Shown piece after piece: positions 25,770 through 33,013 of a stretch of 64,000 nt of DNA. The notes below the pieces were generated by a model. That model searched no databases. It saw only the letters and a program-made list of their open reading frames with translations, and was not told where the DNA came from. Made by a program: the position numbers and the translations under genes. The stretch comes from Halanaeroarchaeum sulfurireducens (GTDB lineage Archaea > Halobacteriota > Halobacteria > Halobacteriales > Halobacteriaceae): NCBI RefSeq assembly GCF_001011115.1, contig NZ_CP008874.1, positions 1,228,440 to 1,292,439 on the forward strand, read 5' to 3'. How positions within the stretch are numbered: position 1 is the first letter of the stretch; each line of letters starts with the position of its first letter.

Positions 25770-25802
25770 ACGTAGTCCTTCGATCAGTCGGGGCAAAAAG
25801 GT

Positions 25803-25997
25803 TCAGGCCGATGCGTCCTCCCGCATGTCCGGCGGGAGAAGGTTCGGGATGCCGTCCTCGATCGGGTAGACCTCGCCGCATTCCGTGCATGTGAGCGTCC
25901 CCTCGATGATGTCCCCGTCGTCTTCGTCAGTGATCGATAACTCGAGGGTCTGTTTGTCGAGCGGGCAGCAAATGATGTCCATGAGGTCTTCTTTCAC
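25803..25997 (-). CDS. Trm112-type zinc ribbon methyltransferase activator
   Basis: A 64-residue protein with a zinc ribbon of CCPLDK and CTECGEVYPIEDGIPNLLP. It resembles Trm112, the small partner that activates methyltransferases acting on tRNA, rRNA and release factor. A METTL5-type methyltransferase encoded at 50.9 kb in this window is one conceivable partner, because METTL5 needs TRMT112 in eukaryotes; that link is inference. GTG 25997 is taken as start because the next ATG (25982) would drop the family's usual KEDLMD lead. Confidence 0.82.
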   Translation of the reverse strand: MKEDLMDIICCPLDKQTLELSITDEDDGDIIEGTLTCTECGEVYPIEDGIPNLLPPDMREDASA

Positions 25998-26087
25998 GTG
26001 GTGGTCACCTATTCCACATCTCGTGACCGGTGCCAAAAAAGCTGCTGGGTCGTCCGGGTCGCGCCGACCGGAGACCCAGGCACCTGA

Positions 26088-26207
26088 AACGGTAGGCGAA
26101 CGGATCGGGGGAACGGTAGGTGAACGGATCGGGGGAACGGTAGGTGAACGGATCGGGGGAACGGTAGGTGAACGGATCGGGGGAACGGTAGGCGAACGGA
26201 TCGGGGC
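26088..26207. repeat. 24-bp tandem repeat at the 3' end of purA
   Basis: Five head-to-tail 24-bp units (26088, 26112, 26136, 26160, 26184), nearly identical; the outer two carry TAGGCGAA and the middle three TAGGTGAA. Each unit contains the same CCGATCCGTTCGCCTA-type sequence (minus strand) that ends the purA coding region. The period is a multiple of three. The array ends 6 nt beyond the purA stop codon. No spacers, so not CRISPR. Confidence 0.9.
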
Positions 26208-26213
26208 GGAGCG

Positions 26214-27527
26214 TTAGGCGAACGGATCGGTCCGGACGATGGAGTCTGCCCGGTCCGGACCGACGCTGATCGCGTACGCGGGAACGCCGAGTTCGGTTTC
26301 CACGTACTCGACGTATTCCCGTGCGGCCTCGGGCAGTGCGTCGTAGCCCTCGTTCGCGACGTCCCGCCAGTCGACCTCCGGCCAGCCGTCGAAGGTCCGA
26401 TAGATCGGCTCGCAGTCGCCCCAACGTTCCGTCGTCGCCGGCATCGTCTCGATGGTTTCCCCGTCGAGTTCGTAGGCGTGGCCGACGCGTAGCTCGTCCA
26501 GACCCGCAAGTACGTCGAGGTGGTTGATCGCGATAGCGGTGAACCCGCTCGCACGGGCCGCGTGACGGAGCATCGGCATGTCGAGCCACCCGACGCGACG
26601 TGGCCGACCGGTGACGGTGCCGTACTCGCCACCCTCGTCTCGGATGTACTCGGCGAGATCGCCGTCGAGTTCCGTCGGAAGCGGGCCGGTCCCGACTCGA
26701 GAGAGATACGCCTTGATGATGCCGATGACTTCGCCCCGGCCCACCTCGGTCACGCCCAGTCCCGTACCGGTGGCCGCGTAGCCAGCGGTGGGATTCGAGG
26801 ACGTCACGTAGGGATAGATGCCGTGATCGATGTCGAGTGAGGTACCCTGTGCCCCCTCGAGCATCACATTGGCACCGGCGTGCTCCTGTTGTGCGAGAAA
26901 TTCACCCGCGTTGACGGCCATGTCCTCCGCACGGATGCGCTCGCCGAACGCCCGGAACTCCTCGAACAGCGCCTCGACGTCGAATTCCTCGCCCGCAGAC
27001 TTGCCGTAGACGTCTTCGTAGATCGCTCGCTTCTGCGGGACGACGTACTCAAGGCGATCCCGAAGGACCGCCGGATCCAGAAGGTCGCCAACGCGGATGC
27101 CGCGCCGACCGACCTTGTCCTCGTAGGTGGGACCGATGCCCCGCCCCGTCGTCCCCGCCTCGAGGTCGGAGTCGCTTTTCGCCTCCTCCTCGATGCCGTC
27201 GAGTACGCGGTGGTACGGCATGATGACGTGTGCCCGACGGGCAATCCGCACGTCCGGATCCAGGCCGCGCTCGTTCAGCGCATCGATCTCGTCGAAGAGC
27301 GTTCGGGGGTTGACGACGACCCCATTCCCCAGCACACCGGTCTTCCCGCGGACGGCGCCGCTCGGAACGAGCGAGAGCTTGTACTCGTCACCGTCCTCGA
27401 CGACCGTGTGTCCGGCATTGTCGCCTCCCTGATATCGGGCGACGACGTCGGCGGCGTCGCCGTAGAGGTCAACGATGCCACCCTTGCCCTCGTCGCCCAG
27501 CTGCGCACCCACGATGGTGACGGTCAT
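26214..27527 (-). CDS. purA: Adenylosuccinate synthetase
   Basis: A 437-residue enzyme that joins IMP and aspartate using GTP, the first committed step to AMP. N-terminal GAQLGDEGKGGIVDLYG is the GTP-binding loop with the catalytic Asp; GNGVVVNP, DNAGHTV and the LEGAQGTSLDIDHGIYPYVTSSN segment are family signatures; TGRPRRVGWLD and GPDRADSI come later. Length is normal for archaeal PurA. The last codons (DPFA, stop) lie immediately beside the 24-bp minisatellite whose unit repeats that same sequence. Confidence 0.96.
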   Translation of the reverse strand: MTVTIVGAQLGDEGKGGIVDLYGDAADVVARYQGGDNAGHTVVEDGDEYKLSLVPSGAVRGKTGVLGNGVVVNPRTLFDEIDALNERGLDPDVRIARRAHVIMPYHRVLDGIEEEAKSDSDLEAGTTGRGIGPTYEDKVGRRGIRVGDLLDPAVLRDRLEYVVPQKRAIYEDVYGKSAGEEFDVEALFEEFRAFGERIRAEDMAVNAGEFLAQQEHAGANVMLEGAQGTSLDIDHGIYPYVTSSNPTAGYAATGTGLGVTEVGRGEVIGIIKAYLSRVGTGPLPTELDGDLAEYIRDEGGEYGTVTGRPRRVGWLDMPMLRHAARASGFTAIAINHLDVLAGLDELRVGHAYELDGETIETMPATTERWGDCEPIYRTFDGWPEVDWRDVANEGYDALPEAAREYVEYVETELGVPAYAISVGPDRADSIVRTDPFA

Positions 27528-27721
27528 GGCTGGGAGTTTCCCCGCACGGGCTAAACCGATTACGATAGTCCACCGCGCGCGGTCGCGCGGCAGTCCGCGT
27601 CCGTACCATCACTATATTGATGTGGCCCACAGGAGTGTGATGATGCACGCCACAAAGATTATGTCAGTGGTCACCGTATCACTTCATCTATTCGTTCGGA
27701 CATGGGGAATCGAGGATAACC

Positions 27722-27727
27722 TTTAAA
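27722..27727 (+). promoter_or_regulatory. TATA box of wHTH gene at 27755
   Basis: TTTAAA 33 nt before the ATG, within an A+T-rich stretch after purA. Confidence 0.5.
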
Positions 27728-27754
27728 GCCTCCAATGACGAGTTAACAAATGCC

Positions 27755-28060
27755 ATGATAGATAGGCTAGAGAAGGAAGTGGATATGTTGGAACGACATT
27801 TGCAGGTCCTGAAGATGGTCATCGAGAGCGAACCCATCGGAATCGTGAAGATGTCGAACGAGACTGGCTATCCACATCACAAGGTCCGCTACTCACTGCG
27901 CGTTCTCGAGGAGGAAAACCTCATCGAACCGTCGAGCCAGGGCGCAATTACGACCGAGCGCACCTCCGAGTTCGTCGACGAACTTGGCGGCAAACTCGAC
28001 GACATCATGGGAAAACTCGAGGAAATGAAAATCGATTCAATGCCCAGCGACGTCGACTGA
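27755..28060 (+). CDS. Winged-helix DNA-binding protein
   Basis: A 101-residue protein. The N-terminal coiled helix (IDRLEKEVDMLERHLQVLKMV) is followed by a winged-helix domain (PIGIVKMSNETGYPHHKVRYSLRVLEEENLIEPSSQGA) and a C-terminal helix. It looks like a small archaeal transcription regulator conserved in haloarchaea. Its stop is adjacent to the stop of the convergent large gene (28061), with no spacer. The target is unknown. Confidence 0.75.
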   Translation: MIDRLEKEVDMLERHLQVLKMVIESEPIGIVKMSNETGYPHHKVRYSLRVLEEENLIEPSSQGAITTERTSEFVDELGGKLDDIMGKLEEMKIDSMPSDVD

Positions 28061-30391
28061 TTACAGTTCTGGAACGGTCACGTGAAACGCGTCTCCGCGA
28101 TCCTCGACGAGACAGAGGTGGAATCCCCGTTTCCGAGAGACTTTCACGTAGCTCTCCCTGTCGGTGCGACCGAAGAAGCCGCCGCCACTGGCCGCGTCCT
28201 GGGCACGTTCTAGCGCGCCAGGTTCGAAGTAACTCGCGGTCACGTAGAACGCCCCGGCGAGTGATTCGATCTCCTCCCCGAGGACGGTCGCCCCCTCCAC
28301 GAGGTCGTCCATCGACTCCCGCACGACCGGGTCCCGTGAATCGTTGATGGCTGCGACGACCAGCGGCTCGCCCATCCGGTCGCGGACGACCACGTCGAAG
28401 GAGTGCGAGACAGTCTCCCCCGATTCGGCCTCCACGTCGACCGTCCCGTCGAACTCGATCCGGTCGAAGGCCGAAATGGCGTCGTAGACGTCCTGAAGAC
28501 CCGACGTGGCCCCGGAATCGATCAGTTCGTATGGCAACTCCCTGCCCAGCCAGTCGACGAACCGATAGGGGCTCGACTCCGCGAGGAACTCCTCGACGGA
28601 GCGTCCGTTCACAGTGACTCCCTCCTCGTCGAACTCCGTGTGATGGTCGAGTCGGAGGTTGTCGTTGACCGCCTCGGGATCGACCGACGAATTTCCGAGG
28701 GCATCGAGCGTCGCTTCGCCCTTCGAATAGTATCTCACGAAGAGGTTCGTACCGGTCAACGCGTCTGCGGGTGTGATGTCGGTCTCGGTCGACTGGCCGC
28801 CCGCTGACGATTCTGGTCCCGCTGTTTCGAGTTTCGATTCGAGTGTCTCGATACGCTCCTCGAGGGTGGAGCGTTCCTCGCGCAGGTCCCCGACTGTCGC
28901 CTCGAGGTCCTCGCGCGCCGATTCCACGGCGTCAAGTTCTGACTCGAGTGCTTCGATTCGACTGTCGCGTTCTTCGACGGCCGATTTGAGCTTCGTGAGC
29001 TGTTTCGACCCGGATCCCCCTATCGCACTCGTATTCGACGGCGAGGGTTGGGCTCGGTCATTCGCCCGCGATCGATCTCGCTGGCTCGTCGAACCGCCCC
29101 CGGTGGTGGTTGTCCCCCCGGATTCCTGGCCGGCACTCTCGTCGGGGTCGAGTGCGGGTATCGAGTTCGTCTCGCGCCATTCTGCCTCCTCTCTAAAGAG
29201 GTTTTCATCGGTCCCGTCATCGCGCTCCGAGCGATCTTTCGCGGCCCACTCCCGAACGGCGCGTTCGTGATCCGATAGGGGGCCGTCCGCCGGTGACCGA
29301 TCGTCCTCGGTTGGAGAATCGGTGGCTGTCGTCGCTTCCCGCTCGGTCTCGTTCTCGGTCGAGGAATCGGGTGGTGTCGTCCCCTGCCGATCGGTTTCGG
29401 CCTCCGGCTGGGCGGGTTCGTTCACCGAATCCGAGGGGGCAATGTCCTCGTTCTCGTCGGAAACCGACCCGGCCTCGACCGATTCCTGGGGCGATGGGCG
29501 CGATTCCGCCTGCCCGTCGGAACTGTCCACCTCGCCCTCTGCCTCCTCGACGGTTGTTGGTGCCTGCGTCGATTGTGCCGTCCGATTCTCCTGGGCAGGT
29601 GTGCTGGCGTCAGCGTCGGCGGATTCGTCGCCTGACGCCGTCGGTTCCGACGCGGTCGATGCGCCGGTGTCAGTCTGGGCGCCGGTGTCAGTCTGGGCGC
29701 CGGTGTCAGTCTTTGCGCCAGTATCAGTCTGTGCGCCGGTGTCAGTAGGGGTATCGATGTCAGTAGAGACGCCGGTGTCAGTCGATGCCATAGTGTCAGC
29801 CGATGCCACAGAGTCAGCCGAGGCGTCGTCCGGGGACGATGGTTCCTCGGGCCGGTCCGGGAGTTCCGTGATGTCCAGGGAAACCGTCCGGACCTCGAAG
29901 ACGCCGACCTCGTCGTTTGCCTTCTCGAAGGCCTCTTCGCCCGTCACCAGCCGTTCGCTCTGGCCGATGAACGCCGTACTCATCGACTTGCCGCCGTAAT
30001 AGGAGACGTAATAGTCCCCGCTGAGAACGTTCTCCGAGAGTTCGAGATAGCCGACGAAGTTCGCGTCGCGAAGCGTCTGGTCCACCTCCGCGATCGGCGT
30101 GTCGTTGGTGAAGTATTTCGCCTTTGTCTCTCCGCCTCGCTCCTGCATCGAAAACAACAGCGGAAGCGAGGGGTCCGGCGCCGAGTAGACGGTGCCGGTC
30201 GCGTCCCGGAGATCATCGATTTCGCCCTGGAAGACGCCGACGACCCGGCCGTTCAGGAAGAACACCCAGGTGTCATCCGCGACGACCGTTCCCGAGAAGT
30301 TATCGTCCGCGAGCTCGTGCAGTTCCCGGACACCGCCGGAGAACGGTCGAGCGTCCCAGGACTCGACCTGCTCGACCGTGCGTGATTGCAT
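28061..30391 (-). CDS. Large Ser/Thr/Asp-rich coiled-coil protein (DUF7527-like)
   Basis: A 776-residue protein. Residues 1-190 are a folded N-terminal domain (MQSRTVEQVESWDARPFSGGVRELHELADDNFSGTVV opens it). Residues about 195-470 are a disordered acidic Thr/Ser linker with repeated TDTGA units coded by an 18-bp DNA repeat (29658-29760). Residues about 500-570 form a coiled coil (LTKLKSAVEERDSRIEALESELDAV). The last 190 residues are a second folded domain. Haloarchaeal DUF7527 proteins have this layout as I recall; no function is known. ATG 30391 is chosen because upstream open frame runs into a minisatellite. Confidence 0.7.
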   Translation of the reverse strand: MQSRTVEQVESWDARPFSGGVRELHELADDNFSGTVVADDTWVFFLNGRVVGVFQGEIDDLRDATGTVYSAPDPSLPLLFSMQERGGETKAKYFTNDTPIAEVDQTLRDANFVGYLELSENVLSGDYYVSYYGGKSMSTAFIGQSERLVTGEEAFEKANDEVGVFEVRTVSLDITELPDRPEEPSSPDDASADSVASADTMASTDTGVSTDIDTPTDTGAQTDTGAKTDTGAQTDTGAQTDTGASTASEPTASGDESADADASTPAQENRTAQSTQAPTTVEEAEGEVDSSDGQAESRPSPQESVEAGSVSDENEDIAPSDSVNEPAQPEAETDRQGTTPPDSSTENETEREATTATDSPTEDDRSPADGPLSDHERAVREWAAKDRSERDDGTDENLFREEAEWRETNSIPALDPDESAGQESGGTTTTGGGSTSQRDRSRANDRAQPSPSNTSAIGGSGSKQLTKLKSAVEERDSRIEALESELDAVESAREDLEATVGDLREERSTLEERIETLESKLETAGPESSAGGQSTETDITPADALTGTNLFVRYYSKGEATLDALGNSSVDPEAVNDNLRLDHHTEFDEEGVTVNGRSVEEFLAESSPYRFVDWLGRELPYELIDSGATSGLQDVYDAISAFDRIEFDGTVDVEAESGETVSHSFDVVVRDRMGEPLVVAAINDSRDPVVRESMDDLVEGATVLGEEIESLAGAFYVTASYFEPGALERAQDAASGGGFFGRTDRESYVKVSRKRGFHLCLVEDRGDAFHVTVPEL

Positions 30392-30450
30392 ACGCGTCCG
30401 AACGGCAGTTGAGGGTAAAAGACTTTCCTGGCGACGTCTGACGGATGGCG

Positions 30451-30570
30451 GTCGAACGGATGGTGGATGGACCGGCAGTGGTCGAACGGATGGTAGATGG
30501 ACCGGCAGTGGTCGAACGGATGGTAGATGGACCGGCAGTGGTCGAACGTACTGCAGTCTGACGGATAGTG
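30451..30570. repeat. 30-bp tandem repeat upstream of DUF7527-like gene
   Basis: Units at 30451 (one variant base), 30481 and 30511 are almost identical; a fourth at 30541 is diverged, and partial copies flank both sides (from about 30436 to 30600). Period 30 bp with no spacers. The unit shares the core GAACGGAT with the 24-bp repeat next to purA. Confidence 0.85.
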
Positions 30571-30647
30571 GTGAACGGATTGCGGTCGAGCGAAAGGCAG
30601 TCGGACGGCGCTCCAGGGTCGGCCACGACCGAGACTCCTCGTCCCGG

Positions 30648-30926
30648 TTACAATTTCTGCGACGCGTCGTCCGCGAGTTCCGCCATCCGCTTGCTAATGC
30701 GCCCGGCACTCGAGAATTCGTCTTCGCTCATGGCGGCGGCGATGGCGTTGCCGAGCACGAATACGGCGTGTTTGTGCTCACTTTTCGATTTATGGACGTG
30801 CGAGGGATCCACGTCCAGCTCTTCGTACGGCGAGAAGGCCGACTCCGAAATGTGGTCGAACTCGAGGAACTGGTCTTTGATGTTGACCATCTCCTCGTGC
30901 AACTCGAGGAGCTCGTCCTTGTGCAT
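30648..30926 (-). CDS. UPF0058 family protein
   Basis: A 92-residue helical protein that begins MHKDELLELHEEMVNIKDQF, the hallmark of UPF0058, and continues with SAFSPYEELDVDPSHVHKSKSEHKHAVFVLGNAIAAAMS. Function unknown; conserved across Halobacteria and some methanogens. It is preceded by a clear TATA box, 28 nt from the ATG, and lies upstream of the minisatellite. Confidence 0.88.
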   Translation of the reverse strand: MHKDELLELHEEMVNIKDQFLEFDHISESAFSPYEELDVDPSHVHKSKSEHKHAVFVLGNAIAAAMSEDEFSSAGRISKRMAELADDASQKL

Positions 30927-30953
30927 GTCGTGTGGTGTTAGGTAGTTGGCGGG

Positions 30954-30959
30954 TTTAAG
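30954..30959 (-). promoter_or_regulatory. TATA box of UPF0058 gene
   Basis: CTTAAA (minus strand) 28 nt upstream of the ATG at 30926. Confidence 0.5.
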
Positions 30960-30996
30960 TGTTATCCGCTATTCTCTCGCATGCGCCCGCAAAACG

Positions 30997-31030
30997 CGAT
31001 CTGCGATTCGGTTCGATCTGCGATTCGGTT
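30997..31030. repeat. Perfect 17-bp tandem duplication
   Basis: CGATCTGCGATTCGGTT occurs twice head to tail (30997-31013, 31014-31030) in the spacer between UPF0058 and the RHH-like gene. Confidence 0.8.
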
Positions 31031-31088
31031 TCGCGAATATGCTCGCTCGCGCGCCGGCCCACGCGCCGATCATCCGACCGACCCCGGG

Positions 31089-31298
31089 TCAGAAGACGTA
31101 CTCGTCGTCGTGGCCCATCATACCCTCGTCTTCGAGGGAGTCGCCCTCGTCGACGGGACCGCTCGTTTTGTACGCGCGGATCCCGGCGGAGAGCAACTGT
31201 TCGATGGCCTCCTCCTGGCTAACGAACTCTCCTTGTTCAACGAACTGGGCGATCTGCATCTCGATGTGGTCGGGGATGTTGACTTCCACCGTGGGCAT
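31089..31298 (-). CDS. CopG/RHH-like small protein (DUF7120-like)
   Basis: A 69-residue protein with MPTVEVNIPDHIEMQIAQFVEQGEFVSQEEAIEQLLSAGIRAY, a strand plus two helices as in ribbon-helix-helix DNA-binding proteins, and an acidic tail. No toxin gene neighbours it, so it is probably a regulator of the DUF7120 type rather than an antitoxin. That DUF number is from memory. Confidence 0.7.
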   Translation of the reverse strand: MPTVEVNIPDHIEMQIAQFVEQGEFVSQEEAIEQLLSAGIRAYKTSGPVDEGDSLEDEGMMGHDDEYVF

Positions 31299-31645
31299 TT
31301 AACGGTCTCGGGTTTGCCCCCTCCCTTCATAAGCTTGACGGGACGGAATATAATAAACGAGAGTGATTCAGTTGCCGAGCAGAGAACAGTTGGTGGAAAT
31401 GAGGAACGGTTCTGGACCCCTCTGTGTCCTAATCCCCCATAAATCGTCACGCCGCTGAAATCCGCCGCGGAGGGTGTTGACCGTCACGCCTCTGACATTC
31501 GGCGGCGAGGGTGTGGGCTGTGCCGTCCAGTTCCTCGAAACCGCGCCGCGAGTGCCGAAAGCTGTGTAGGTATTTGTCAACTGTCACTCCGTTCCGAAGA
31601 CCGATACAGTTAGCGTAAAGGGACGGCTCCCGTACCGATGTATCA
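31299..31645. other. Spacer upstream of the men operon
   Basis: About 347 bp. It holds the A+T-rich promoter of the RHH-like gene near 31345-31360 (ATATAATAAACG), an imperfect 34-bp direct repeat (31445-31478 and 31482-31515), and the men operon promoter (TTAGCGTAAAGG near 31612). No gene is supported. Confidence 0.5.
31445..31515. repeat. Imperfect 34-bp direct repeat, period 37
   Basis: Copies at 31445-31478 and 31482-31515 agree at about 27 of 34 positions, with CGTCACGCC at one end and GAGGGTGT at the other. Confidence 0.5.
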
Positions 31646-33013
31646 ATGGCTTCGCGCGACGGGCAGGATAGAGTGCAGACGGCGGGCCGACTCGTCAGTC
31701 GGTCAGTGTCCATTCCCCCGACGGCACTCCGCGACGTCCTTCGACTGGACCGGCCGATTCACGCCGCCGTTACCGCGCCGGACGGGCCCACGGTCGTCGC
31801 CAGCGGTTCGGCGGCGACGGCGACGGCCGAAGGGGCAGATCGATTCGCGGGCATTCGCGACACCGCAACGACGGTCTACGAAACGGTCGACGACGACAGC
31901 GTTCCGGACGGCGCTCGACCCCGGTTCGTCGGCGGTTTCGCGTTCCACGACCGGCACGAACGGGCCCACCCCTGGGACGATTTTCCCGGGGCGTGGTTCG
32001 CGCTTCCGTCCGTGCAGATCGTCCTGGGCGAGGACGGCGGCTGGATTACGGCCACCGGAAACCGGGACGAGCGATCCCCCTCCGAGATAGTGGCGACTGC
32101 CGAATCTGTGCGGGACGGACTCGTGTCCGGCGGACCGGCCGAGGAGACGCCCGGCGTCTCGTCGGTCGTGCGAGAGACGACTCTCGAAGAGTGGACCGAA
32201 CAGCTCGAGGGTGCCCTGTCACGCATCGACGCGGGCGACATCGAAAAGGTGGCGCTCGCACAGACCCTCCGTGCGAATCTCGAGGCCCAGTTCCCGCTCG
32301 CGAGCGTGATCGAACGACTCGGCGAGACGTATCCCGATTGTTTTCTCTTTGCCCTCCGACCGGGGGCGGGATACACCGAACCCACCCACAGTGGCGAGCA
32401 AGCGCCCCCAGTGCCGACGTTCTTCGGGGCATCGCCGGAACGGCTCGTGACCAAGGCCGGCGACACCGTTCGCACCGGCGCGCTCGCGAGCACCGTGGGC
32501 CGTGGCGATACCGAGACCGAGGACGACCGCCTGGCGGATCGGCTGCGGACCGATGAGAAGTTCCAGCGGGAACATCGCGTGGTCGTGGAGAGCATCCGAG
32601 AGCAGTTGACACCGGTCGCCAGGAACGTCCAGACCGGGAGCCGCACCGTGCGACGGCTGGATTCCGTCCAGCACCTCTACACGCCCATCGAGGCGACCGC
32701 GACCGCGGACCACGTTCTGGCGGTGGTGACGGCCCTCCACCCGACGCCGGCCGTCGGCGGACTGCCGCCGGACGTCGCACTCGAGACGATCAGGAATACG
32801 GAGACGTTCGATCGCGGCTGGTACGCCGCCCCAGTCGGGTGGTTCGACGAGGAGGGTGACGGAACGTTCGCGGTCGGGATCCGGTCGGCGGTCGGCGAGG
32901 ACCGGGAGGCGACGCTGTTCGCCGGGAACGGCATCGTCGCCGACTCGGACCCGGTCGCCGAGTGGGAAGAGGTACAGCTCAAGTACGAGCCGATCCTGGA
33001 CGCACTCAGATGA
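31646..33013 (+). CDS. menF: Isochorismate synthase
   Basis: A 455-residue chorismate-binding enzyme, first step of menaquinone synthesis (chorismate to isochorismate). C-terminal signatures include DIEKVALAQTLRA, FGASPERLV, ASTVGRG, KFQREHRVVVESI, LHPTPAVGG and GWYAAPVGWFDEEGDGTFAVGIRSA. It starts the men operon; the end overlaps menD by 4 nt (ATGA). The first 180 residues carry a weakly conserved domain, as usual. An alternative entC role is unlikely given the cluster. Confidence 0.92.
   Translation: MASRDGQDRVQTAGRLVSRSVSIPPTALRDVLRLDRPIHAAVTAPDGPTVVASGSAATATAEGADRFAGIRDTATTVYETVDDDSVPDGARPRFVGGFAFHDRHERAHPWDDFPGAWFALPSVQIVLGEDGGWITATGNRDERSPSEIVATAESVRDGLVSGGPAEETPGVSSVVRETTLEEWTEQLEGALSRIDAGDIEKVALAQTLRANLEAQFPLASVIERLGETYPDCFLFALRPGAGYTEPTHSGEQAPPVPTFFGASPERLVTKAGDTVRTGALASTVGRGDTETEDDRLADRLRTDEKFQREHRVVVESIREQLTPVARNVQTGSRTVRRLDSVQHLYTPIEATATADHVLAVVTALHPTPAVGGLPPDVALETIRNTETFDRGWYAAPVGWFDEEGDGTFAVGIRSAVGEDREATLFAGNGIVADSDPVAEWEEVQLKYEPILDALR

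Noticed and set aside
26088..26230. Short repeats that could be read as a CRISPR array
   Set aside because: Units are directly adjacent with no unique spacers, are only 24 bp long, and no cas genes occur in the window.
30392..30709. Upstream extension of the DUF7527-like reading frame to 882 residues
   Set aside because: The extra 106 codons pass through the 30-bp minisatellite and give low-complexity basic sequence unlike haloarchaeal proteins; ATG 30391 is the better start.
31447..31713. 88-residue minus-strand frame across the men operon promoter region
   Set aside because: Its coding-like end comes from the direct repeats, the start overlaps menF, and no family is recognised.
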